42,388 bases of DNA, taken from contig JAGRJY010000116.1 in assembly GCA_020442465.1 (NCBI GenBank), positions 1 through 42,388 of the forward strand, in the 5' to 3' direction. Numbering within the stretch: position 1 is the stretch's first letter; every line of letters starts with the position of its first letter. This document shows positions 32,953 to 41,222 of this stretch, one piece after another. Below the pieces are notes generated by a model. The model ran no database searches. It had not been told where the DNA came from and was given only the letters and a program-made list of their open reading frames with translations. A program made the translations under genes and the position numbers. The DNA is from Lysobacterales bacterium (GTDB taxonomy: Bacteria > Pseudomonadota > Gammaproteobacteria > Xanthomonadales > Xanthomonadaceae).

Positions 32953-35432
32953 TCGACTTTCGGCAGCTGAGCGAAGCGTTCGATCGCGTTGTCGCGCTTC
33001 CCTCGGAGCAACGCCAGGCAGCGATTCAGGAGTACACCGCGTCCGCACCGGAGATCGCCGCCGAACTGCAGCGCATGCTCGAAGAGTTCGACTCCGACGT
33101 ACCGACCGCGCTCGCTGGGGCAGCTGAGCGGCTCGGGCTCGAAGTGCCCCAGGAAGAGCGAGTACCCAACGAACTGGGGACGTGGGTCATCGACGCCGAG
33201 CTCGGTCGCGGCGGCATGGGCGTCGTCTACGCGGCGCACCGGGAAATCGAGGGCGCAACGCAGAAGGCCGCAGTGAAGTGGATGAAGCGCGGCCTCGACA
33301 CCGACGCGCTGTTGGCTCGCTTCCGGCGGGAGCGGCGCATCCTGGCCACGCTGGACCATCCGTACATTGCTCGTTTGATCGACGGAGGCAGTGCGCAGGG
33401 CCGGCCCTGGCTGGCGATGGAGTGCGTGGACGGCATGCCCATCACCGAGTTTGCGCGTGAGCATGCGCTCGATCTCGATGCTCGACTCGAACTCATGGTC
33501 GCCGTGTGCGAAGCGGTCGACCATGCACACAAGCGTCTGGTGCTGCATCGCGATATCAAACCGTCGAACGTGTTCGTGGACGCCGAGGGGCGGGTGAAAC
33601 TGCTCGACTTCGGCATCGCCAAACTGCTCGATGACGACGAGGACGCCGTGACCGAGACGGCCGCGCGCGCGCTGACGCCTGCCTATGCTGCGCCGGAGCA
33701 GCTGCTCGGCGAAGCGGTGTCGACGGCTACGGACGTGTACGCACTGGGACTCCTGGCGCACGTACTGCTCACTGGGGCGCACCCGCGCGACACCTCGAGC
33801 AGCTCATTGGCGGCAGCCATGCACTCGCTCGATCAGCCGATCACGGCGCCAAGCGCGAGAATCGACGACGGGACGCGCGCGGCCCTCAAGCTGCGAAGCG
33901 TGCAACGCGCGGACTTCGATGCGGTGCTGCTGCAGGCACTCGAACGTCAGCCGCAGCGTCGATATGGAAGCGCACAGTCGCTCGCCGATGATCTGGTCGC
34001 ACTGCGCCAACATCGCCCGGTCACCGCGCGGCGGCCGGGTAGCTGGCGTGCCTTGGCTGACTTCACGAGACGACACCGCCTGCTGGTCGCCACCGTGTCC
34101 GCCGCCCTGGTGGCCCTCTCCGTGGGATTGTCGGTCGCGCTGTGGCAGGCCGGGCTGGCCCGGGACGCGGCAGCGCAGGCCGAAGCAGCTCTGCGCCAAT
34201 CCGAGCAACATGCCCAGCGGGCTCAGAGCGCAAGCCACTTCTTCTCTTCAGCGCTGGGACGGGTGAGCCAGCTGGTGTTGAGCAAGGGTCGCGAAGTCTC
34301 GGTGCTCGACTGGATCGACGCTTCGCTGTCGCGCATCGACGACGAGCTCTCCGCCGATCCGGCGGCACGCGCTCTGGTGCGCGGCGCGCTCGGTGCGGCA
34401 CTGGTCGACATTGGCGTTCCCGATCGAGGCCGAGACGAGCTGCTGCGCGCCCTGCCCCACCTCGCCCGAGACAGCGATGCCGACCGGCTCGCGCGGGTGA
34501 ACACGCTGATTGCGCTGTCGCAGGCGGAGAACCGGCTGGGCCGCCAGGATGCGGCCGGCGATGCCATCGACCAGGCGCTCGCTGAACTTGCCACGCTGCC
34601 ACAGAGCGATGAGCACACCCGCCTGGCGCTCTCCATGCGCACGTCACTGATGCATATCCGCAATCAACAAGGGCGCTATGAGGAAGGGCTGCAGCTGGCG
34701 CGGGCAAGCCTCGCTGACCGCATCCGGTTGTTCGGCGACGGCGCGCCTGAAACGGCCGTGGACCACTACAACCTGGCGGCGTCGCTGGCGCAGTCCGGCG
34801 ACGATTCAGGCGCACTCGAGCACTACGCCAGTGCCGAAGCCGCCATCCGCGCGACCCCTGATCCGCCGATTGCGCGCATCGCCTGGATCCAGACCAGCGT
34901 CGCCGGCTCGCTGCGCCGACTCAAGCGGTTCGACGAGAGTGCAGCTGCCATCGATCGCGCCCAGGAGGTGGCCGATCAGTACTTCAAGCCCCCGCAGGAG
35001 ATCCACGCGCACATCTTGTACTTCAGAGCGCTACTTGCGCTTGATCGCGATCAGCTGGATCAGGCACGCACGTCACTGGACGCCGCGGAGACGATGATGC
35101 GACAGCTGAACATGGGCTACCTCACTCGCGCGCTGATGGTGCGCGCGCGCCTGCTTCACCGCGCTTCGGATTGGGAAGGCGTGCGAAGCGCGCTCGATGA
35201 GGCCCTCTCGCGGCGTCCCAGCCTTGCGTCTGATATCGACGCCCATGCGATCACCTACCGAGGTTTGCGCGGCAATCTCCAGGCTCACCTTGGCGAAGCG
35301 GCAGCCGGTGCCGCTGCGGTACAAAAGGCGCTGGACCAGCTGATGACGCACGCGCACCGCATCGCCGAAGACGAGGCCATGCTGCGCAGCTGGCTGGTCG
35401 AAGCGCGCAGCCTGGCGGGCACCGGCCCCTGA
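32949..35432 (+). CDS. membrane Ser/Thr protein kinase with TPR-like C-terminal region
   Basis: The 827-residue protein has an N-terminal helical stretch (1-75), a Hanks-type kinase (about 78-345) with [10 protein letters not shown]110, HRD (D202), DFG (D220) and TPAYAAPEQ, one membrane helix (about 377-403) and a large helical C-terminal part (about 404-827) with TPR-like repeats (for example ARASLADRIRLFGDGAPETA, VDHYNLAASLAQSGDDSGAL). The kinase is cytoplasmic and the TPR part would be periplasmic if there is one helix, a plausible sensing or docking domain. Translationally coupled to the sigma gene; the likely substrate is the sigma factor, by analogy with PknT/EcfP and PknS/EcfK. Confidence 0.9.
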   Translation: MIDFRQLSEAFDRVVALPSEQRQAAIQEYTASAPEIAAELQRMLEEFDSDVPTALAGAAERLGLEVPQEERVPNELGTWVIDAELGRGGMGVVYAAHREIEGATQKAAVKWMKRGLDTDALLARFRRERRILATLDHPYIARLIDGGSAQGRPWLAMECVDGMPITEFAREHALDLDARLELMVAVCEAVDHAHKRLVLHRDIKPSNVFVDAEGRVKLLDFGIAKLLDDDEDAVTETAARALTPAYAAPEQLLGEAVSTATDVYALGLLAHVLLTGAHPRDTSSSSLAAAMHSLDQPITAPSARIDDGTRAALKLRSVQRADFDAVLLQALERQPQRRYGSAQSLADDLVALRQHRPVTARRPGSWRALADFTRRHRLLVATVSAALVALSVGLSVALWQAGLARDAAAQAEAALRQSEQHAQRAQSASHFFSSALGRVSQLVLSKGREVSVLDWIDASLSRIDDELSADPAARALVRGALGAALVDIGVPDRGRDELLRALPHLARDSDADRLARVNTLIALSQAENRLGRQDAAGDAIDQALAELATLPQSDEHTRLALSMRTSLMHIRNQQGRYEEGLQLARASLADRIRLFGDGAPETAVDHYNLAASLAQSGDDSGALEHYASAEAAIRATPDPPIARIAWIQTSVAGSLRRLKRFDESAAAIDRAQEVADQYFKPPQEIHAHILYFRALLALDRDQLDQARTSLDAAETMMRQLNMGYLTRALMVRARLLHRASDWEGVRSALDEALSRRPSLASDIDAHAITYRGLRGNLQAHLGEAAAGAAAVQKALDQLMTHAHRIAEDEAMLRSWLVEARSLAGTGP

Positions 35433-35565
35433 CGCGGCCGGTTCGAGCGTCGCCGCACGGCGCGCTCGCGAGCCACTCGGCGGGGACGCACCGACGAGCA
35501 GCCTGAGCTTGGCCCCGCACTGACGCTTTTCCCGTGGAGGCTTTCGAGCAACCCCGGAGTTCGCC

Positions 35566-38500
35566 ATGTCCCGTCGCTTCCCGCCTCTCTTCGGCCTGAT
35601 CCTCTCGGCGGTTCTCGCCGCTGGTGCCAGACCTGCGCTCGCCCAGTTCGACGATCCGGTGGGTGCCACCGTCACACCCAGTGCCGCCTCACCCGGGCAG
35701 CAGATCGAGCTCTATGCCCAAGGTCTCGTGGTCGGCCGTGAATACCAGGTGCAGATTTCGAACAGCGGCTACACCACGGTACACAGCTTCACCGCGGCGC
35801 GCGTCAATGATCGGACGAACTTCACCGTGCCGACTTTTGCGCCGGGCAACCGCAAGCTGCGTCTGGTACACGATCAGTTCGGCCTCGTGACCGACTACGT
35901 CCAGCCGTTTCGAGTGCTGCCACAGATCGACGTGCTGCTGCTGGGCGACGCGCGCGCGGGTGACCTGCTCGACGTGCGCGTCGACCACGCCGCGACCGGC
36001 CGCCTGACGCTGACTTACGCAGGGCGAGTGATCTTCGGACCGCGCAGCGTCGACAGCGACAGCATCACCTTGAAGCCACGGCTGCCCGGAGACGTTCCCG
36101 CCAGTCTGCCCGCAAGCGTCGACCTGATCGTCGAGCTGCACGGCTCGGACGGTGCAGTGGCGCAGCGAACGGTTCAGCCGCTACTCGTCCAGCCTCCACG
36201 CAGCGGAATCTTCGCGCTGCCCTCGCCGTTCCAAAGCTCGCAACCGGTACTTCGCCCGGGGGAGCGAACCAGCATCAGCGGTCAGCTCAACCTGGACGGA
36301 CTCACCTCCCCCGAAGACCTCGACATCAAGCCCTACTGGCGCGGACCCGACGGCGCCCTGGTCCCACTCAGTGCACCGAGCATCAGCGTCGACGCGTCCG
36401 GCAACGTCAACGCTGAAGTGCAGGCGCCTTCGTTCGGCTCCATGAGTGCGCGCGTCAGCCCGGGCAGCGGCAGCATCGTGCTGCTCACCGAGCGGGATGG
36501 TCCGCATGGCCGGCCGGAACGCGTCTCGATCGAAGTCGGCGGACTGCAGACCACCACCGACCACGATGATCAGGCCGACCTGAACATCGTGGTTCGCGAA
36601 CGCCTGCCCGGCGAGACCCGGCCACTCGCGGGCGCATTGGCTCTCGTCACTGCCGAAGCACCCCTGCTGCTGCCGCAGGTCGACCTCGGCCCCGACGTGA
36701 TCGCCCTGCCGGAGTGCGACTCCGGCCTGTGCGCTTCGGGCCAGGGCATCGCGCTGTTCCACGACCATGAGCGCAGCTGGGGTTCGCTCCAGGCAAACCA
36801 GGTGTTCAGCAACCTGCAGGCCGAACCCTCACCCGGCTACCAGGCGGTCATTCCCAAGCCCGAGTGCGGCCCCTCGTTCTCGCGCCGCGTCACTGCAGCG
36901 GACGGGCGCGCGGAGTTTCTGCTGCAAAGCAATCTGGAAGACGGGATCTTCGCGGTGCCGGATCTGCAGGTCGCGCGGCTCGAGCCGGTTTGCCAGACAA
37001 TCATCGACGGCCAGGGACAGCCGCGCCAATCGTGCAACTACGTCAACGCGTCGAAGATCGAGTTCACCCTGAAGGTCTACACCCTGCATACCGGCGCCGG
37101 CTACCGCGATGCCGAGGGCCACGAGATTCCCGGCGAATGGCAGGTGCGCTACGACCTCGACACCGAGGAGTGGAACATCCGGCAGCGCGCGCCTGATCTG
37201 GGGCCATGGCAGAACTTCCAGACCTCGGCCAATCTTGTCTACGAGGTTCCGCGCGTCACCGGTCCCAATCCCGTCGTGAGCATCGGGCCACCGCGGATGT
37301 GGAGCATCCACGAGAACGGTACGACGTCGCCGATTCCCTTCCTGACGGAAGGACGGCGCAGCACCACATTCGGCCCCTTCATCAATTACAGCCGCATGAC
37401 GGCAACTCGACTGTTCGACCCGTTCGAAGCACCGATGCGGGCCATCGGCTTCGATCACACGCCGGGGGCCGCCGGCTCGCTGGTGAGCGCCCGGCTGCGG
37501 ATGCAGGACAAGGATGGCACCTGGTTCACGGCCGGCGCATTCTTTCAACAGAACGACGCGGGCTGCGGACTCGAAGACCCGCAGGTCGAACGCTGGGAGT
37601 TGACCCAGGACCCGCTGGGAACATTCGGCCCGCTCCGGGTGCAAATGCGTACGCCCGACGATCTGTATCTCAACGCCGGAGAGCACAAGCGCTGCGGCCT
37701 GATCGAAGTCGAGAATGCTCTGGGTCACACCGGTGACCGCGAAGTCTGCTTCCACTGGGACGACCCACCCGCGTACTTCTCGAGCTTCACCGACATGGCG
37801 ATCGCAGACGAGAACATTGCTGCGGTGCGCCTTCGCAGCAAGCGCATCTATGCCGACGACGCGACCGAATCGGACCCCATTCCGCCAATCCTCGGCGAAC
37901 AACCCGAGCCTGCCGAGCCGCGCGTCAATGCGGCGAGCAACTTCCGCTCGATCGACGACTGGGTGATCGGCGGCATCTCGACCGCGCAGACCCGCGCGTT
38001 CGAAGCCGATGTGGCCGAGCAGTTCTCGCAGCCCGCGGATGACGTGGGCACCGCACCGATCGACGCGAACTCGCCGACGACCACGACGATCGGAAGCAAC
38101 AGTTGGGAAACCATCCTCGACATCACGATTCCGCTGATCCGCTGGTACTGGGGCATCCCCGAAGTCTTCTCGGCCGAGGTATATGCCGATCTGCGCATCG
38201 CCGCCGAGTACTTCCTCGGGGGCACGCTCGCGGTCGGCCCCGATGGCGAAGTCGTGAACATGCGTGCAGCGGCCGCGTTCGCGCTCATGATCTACGTCGG
38301 CGTCGATATCGACGTGCTGTTCGGTCTCCTGTTCGATGCCGGCGCCTATTTCGTCGGCAGCGCAGTCAGCGAACTGCCGGTCGAAGTCATCGACAACGAA
38401 CCCCAGAACATCGAGCCCTGCTTCCGCTTCAAGCTCGACTTCGGCGGCTACTTCGACCCGTGCCCGTTCTGCCCGACGCCGGTGATCACGTTCGAGGAAA

Positions 38501-40575
38501 ACTTCGTCGACGCCCAGAACCCGACCAACTGTTCCGGCTGGGATGGCCCCGACCAACACAGCAAGGGATCGCTGCCCATCTTCAGCATCGACGACGCACG
38601 GCGCCTGGTTCGCCATCCGTTCGCTGCCTACGATCGCGACGGCAACGGCCACCTTCTCGCACTCGACGACACCCACACGCTTCAGGCGACGCGCCTGTTC
38701 GACTCGACACCCGACGACGTGTCGACGGTGCTCTCGGATGCTCCGGCGATCCGGCATCCGCGCATCGCGTACTACGACGTCAACCGCGCGGTAGCAGTCT
38801 GGGTGGAAAGTGCGCTCGATCGAGCCACCTTCACGACCACCGACAACCCGAGACGCGAGCAGAACCAGCATCTGGTGTGGTCACATTGGGATGGTCGCGC
38901 CTGGTCACCCAAGGCCGAACTCACCCCGGCACTCTCGGCGGCCGGCGAAGCCCATCCGGCCATCGCGCCCTGTTTTGCGGGCGACGTGGACTGCCCTGCC
39001 GCCGGAGAGGTCAGCCTGGTCTGGCAGCGCTTCTCAAGGGACGCGGGCGGACTGCAGAAGTCGGTGATCATGCACGCCTACTTTGCCGACGGTGCGTGGG
39101 AGACGCCCACCAGCGTGGCGCCCACCCTTGCGCGCGTGCTCGACCTCACACCCAGCGTCTCGTACCTGGGCGCGAACCCGGCCGTCATCTGGGTGCGCAA
39201 CACGGAACCCGGCAGCAGCACGGCCATCCAGGCGAATCCCGACGCGAGACAGCTGTGGTACCGGGTGATTGGCGCTGGCAGCGCCGCCAGCGCAGGCAAC
39301 GTGCCCACCGGGGTGGTCGCACCTTCGCTTCTGGCCAAGGCACCTTCATCACTGTACATCGCGTTCACGCGGGCGGATGGCGACACCGGGTTTCTTGGTA
39401 CGCGACAGGCCCTCCACACTTCATTTGCCACCTGCACAGCCGGAAACTGTGGCTTCAGCTGGAGACGCGTGAGCCTGCCCGGAAGCCGCTCGATCTACGG
39501 AGAGAAGCCCATCATCGTCGACACCGGTGGCGAGCCATCCATCGTGATGCGCGCCCTGCACCTCGGCGCGGGCGAAACCAACGGCGCAAGCCAGCCCGGC
39601 GACCCGCTCGGTACCGCCTTGATCAGCGGCGACCTGGTGCGACTGGAAACCAGCTTCCAGAGCACGCGCGCCTACATGTCACCGATCACCAACGACGGCG
39701 CGATGTACTTCGGCCACACGGCGACCTACAACCGCAAGACCGGGGAAACGATTGCATTGGGCGTGCCTTCGGTGCCGCCCATTCCCGCCCCCCTTCGCGC
39801 CGTCTTGAAATCGGTGGGATACACCGGTGTAGCGCCAGCCTCCAAGCAGGCGGCGGTGACGGGCGGACTTCAGTTCAACGCGCTGGAGGGTGGCCCGGAC
39901 TTCGCTATCGAGCAGCTGTCTTCCATTGGTCGACCTGTGGGCGGCGAAAGCCTTCAACTCTTCCTCGCCGTCGCGAATCGGGGCAAGGGCTATCTGCCCG
40001 CAAGCATGGGGCCTGCGCGGCTGGAGGTCCGCCTGGACGACCCCGCTGGCTCGGGGCCGCCCCTGCTCAGCCTCGCGCTTCCGGCGCTGGCTCCCGCGGA
40101 ACGTTTCGCCGAGGCACCCACCATCACGGTTCCCGCCGACATCTCGACCAATGATGCGCACACGCTGTACGCGCGCATCGTGACCGAGAGCGCCGGCACC
40201 GACACGGACGGCAGCAACAACGAGGAGCGTCTTGATTTCGCCGGCCTCGCCGTACCCGGCCCTGTGCGCAGTGAGCTCATTCCCAACGTTCCGTTCGTGC
40301 AGCTGACCTGGCCCTACACGGGGGATGACCGCGTGGTCGGCTTCCGCATCTATGTCGAGGACGGCGACGGCACCTGGTGGCCGCTCGGTTCGAGCCTGGT
40401 CAACGGATTTCTCGATCTGACCTCGCAGTTCGGGGCGCCCAGGCGTTATGCGGTCGCCTCCTACTCTGCCGACGGCGTCGAGTCGGAACGAAGCGAGCCG
40501 ATCACCGCCGTTCCCGTGCTTGCCTTGGGCAATCGCGTGTTCGAAAGCGGCTTCGAGGAGGTCGACGAACCCTGA
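35566..40575 (+). CDS. very large secreted protein with CARDB- and FnIII-like C-terminal domains
   Basis: The 1,669-residue protein has a signal peptide (about 1-26, ending RPALA). The N-terminal 330 residues look like beta-sandwich modules; a Cys-rich middle follows (pairs such as ECDSGLC and PCPFCP), a hydrophobic stretch at about 900-935 (FALMIYVGVDIDVLFGLLFD), a propeller-like region at about 1100-1285 with recurring W-containing blades (LVWSHWDGRAWSPKAEL), a CARDB-like domain (about 1444-1560), an FnIII-like domain (about 1563-1652) and the tail ALGNRVFESGFEEVDEP. I recognise no enzyme. The ATG has GGAG at 6 nt. It begins 133 bp after the kinase gene and may be its regulatory target. Confidence 0.85.
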   Translation: MSRRFPPLFGLILSAVLAAGARPALAQFDDPVGATVTPSAASPGQQIELYAQGLVVGREYQVQISNSGYTTVHSFTAARVNDRTNFTVPTFAPGNRKLRLVHDQFGLVTDYVQPFRVLPQIDVLLLGDARAGDLLDVRVDHAATGRLTLTYAGRVIFGPRSVDSDSITLKPRLPGDVPASLPASVDLIVELHGSDGAVAQRTVQPLLVQPPRSGIFALPSPFQSSQPVLRPGERTSISGQLNLDGLTSPEDLDIKPYWRGPDGALVPLSAPSISVDASGNVNAEVQAPSFGSMSARVSPGSGSIVLLTERDGPHGRPERVSIEVGGLQTTTDHDDQADLNIVVRERLPGETRPLAGALALVTAEAPLLLPQVDLGPDVIALPECDSGLCASGQGIALFHDHERSWGSLQANQVFSNLQAEPSPGYQAVIPKPECGPSFSRRVTAADGRAEFLLQSNLEDGIFAVPDLQVARLEPVCQTIIDGQGQPRQSCNYVNASKIEFTLKVYTLHTGAGYRDAEGHEIPGEWQVRYDLDTEEWNIRQRAPDLGPWQNFQTSANLVYEVPRVTGPNPVVSIGPPRMWSIHENGTTSPIPFLTEGRRSTTFGPFINYSRMTATRLFDPFEAPMRAIGFDHTPGAAGSLVSARLRMQDKDGTWFTAGAFFQQNDAGCGLEDPQVERWELTQDPLGTFGPLRVQMRTPDDLYLNAGEHKRCGLIEVENALGHTGDREVCFHWDDPPAYFSSFTDMAIADENIAAVRLRSKRIYADDATESDPIPPILGEQPEPAEPRVNAASNFRSIDDWVIGGISTAQTRAFEADVAEQFSQPADDVGTAPIDANSPTTTTIGSNSWETILDITIPLIRWYWGIPEVFSAEVYADLRIAAEYFLGGTLAVGPDGEVVNMRAAAAFALMIYVGVDIDVLFGLLFDAGAYFVGSAVSELPVEVIDNEPQNIEPCFRFKLDFGGYFDPCPFCPTPVITFEENFVDAQNPTNCSGWDGPDQHSKGSLPIFSIDDARRLVRHPFAAYDRDGNGHLLALDDTHTLQATRLFDSTPDDVSTVLSDAPAIRHPRIAYYDVNRAVAVWVESALDRATFTTTDNPRREQNQHLVWSHWDGRAWSPKAELTPALSAAGEAHPAIAPCFAGDVDCPAAGEVSLVWQRFSRDAGGLQKSVIMHAYFADGAWETPTSVAPTLARVLDLTPSVSYLGANPAVIWVRNTEPGSSTAIQANPDARQLWYRVIGAGSAASAGNVPTGVVAPSLLAKAPSSLYIAFTRADGDTGFLGTRQALHTSFATCTAGNCGFSWRRVSLPGSRSIYGEKPIIVDTGGEPSIVMRALHLGAGETNGASQPGDPLGTALISGDLVRLETSFQSTRAYMSPITNDGAMYFGHTATYNRKTGETIALGVPSVPPIPAPLRAVLKSVGYTGVAPASKQAAVTGGLQFNALEGGPDFAIEQLSSIGRPVGGESLQLFLAVANRGKGYLPASMGPARLEVRLDDPAGSGPPLLSLALPALAPAERFAEAPTITVPADISTNDAHTLYARIVTESAGTDTDGSNNEERLDFAGLAVPGPVRSELIPNVPFVQLTWPYTGDDRVVGFRIYVEDGDGTWWPLGSSLVNGFLDLTSQFGAPRRYAVASYSADGVESERSEPITAVPVLALGNRVFESGFEEVDEP

Positions 40576-40591
40576 CTGCAACGGCGCGTGG

Positions 40592-40612
40592 CCACCCCCG
40601 AAGGCGGGGTGG
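40592..40612 (+). terminator. hairpin after the giant-protein gene
   Basis: CCACCCC (40592-40598) and GGGGTGG (40606-40612) form a 7-bp GC-rich stem 17 bp after the stop codon. The following TCTCAGTCGTTC is only weakly T-rich. Confidence 0.55.
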
Positions 40613-40627
40613 TCTCAGTCGTTCGAG

Positions 40628-40641
40628 TTGATGCGCATCAA
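40628..40641 (+). promoter_or_regulatory. FNR/ANR-type operator upstream of uspA
   Basis: TTGAT-GCGC-ATCAA is a perfect match to the FNR/ANR palindrome TTGAT-N4-ATCAA. A TATCCT -10-like box lies at 40663-40668, so the operator is centred close to -41.5 from the predicted start, the class II activator position. The uspA ATG is at 40701. Confidence 0.8.
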
Positions 40642-40700
40642 ATCGCGAGCATCGATTGGCCTTATCCTCCTCGCCATGCCCTTCCCCTGAGGAGAACGCC

Positions 40701-41132
40701 ATGCGCTTGTTGATCGCCAGCGACGGATCGGACGCCTCGCAGCACGCCCTCGAGCGACTGCTGGGCCTTTGCCGCGACTGGGGCGGCGACCATGCCATTC
40801 ACTTGGTGAACGTCCAGCAGCCCATCGCGCACGCCGACGCGTTCGGTCTCACCGCCGGCATGGACGGACCGATGCTGGACAAGCTCGGCCGTAACGAGTT
40901 GCTTCGAGCCGAACAGCATCTTTCCAAGCACGGCACCGATTACACCAGCGTGGTGCGGATTGGCCCAACCGCGCACGAGATCGCCGACTACGCCGAAGAG
41001 ATCGGCGCCGACATGATCGTGCTGGGCACCAAGGGGCGCTCGAATTTCGCCAACGTGCTGGTCGGCTCGGTGGCGCAGCGGCTTCCGTCGCTCACCAAGC
41101 GGGCGGTGCTCCTGATTCCGGTGGGCGAGTAG
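40701..41132 (+). CDS. universal stress protein (UspA family, ATP-binding type)
   Basis: The 143-residue protein is a single Usp domain: N-terminal MRLLIASDGSDASQHAL and C-terminal GTKGRSNFANVLVGSVAQR with the ATP-binding pattern G-2x-G-9x-G-S complete. It is therefore the ATP-binding kind. The ATG is preceded by GAGGAG at 6 nt. The FNR/ANR box upstream predicts induction when oxygen is low, as known for several usp genes in Pseudomonas. It stands alone between the giant-protein gene and the amidohydrolase gene. Confidence 0.93.
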   Translation: MRLLIASDGSDASQHALERLLGLCRDWGGDHAIHLVNVQQPIAHADAFGLTAGMDGPMLDKLGRNELLRAEQHLSKHGTDYTSVVRIGPTAHEIADYAEEIGADMIVLGTKGRSNFANVLVGSVAQRLPSLTKRAVLLIPVGE

Positions 41133-41222
41133 CGCACTTCGGCGCAGACGCATGCCTTTTGGCACTGCACGCGCGCCCGTACAGGTTTAGTCTCGACGTG
41201 TCGAAATGCGGGGGGCTACGTC

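Noticed and set aside
36829..38871. 680-codon minus-strand frame inside the giant-protein gene
   Set aside because: Opposite strand to a gene with a signal peptide, ribosome binding site and domain-like C-terminus; sequence rich in Arg/Val/Glu/His typical of GC-rich antisense.
38103..40154. 683-codon plus-strand frame overlapping the giant-protein gene
   Set aside because: Shifted frame with Arg/His/Pro/Gly-rich composition; no sign of a programmed frameshift.
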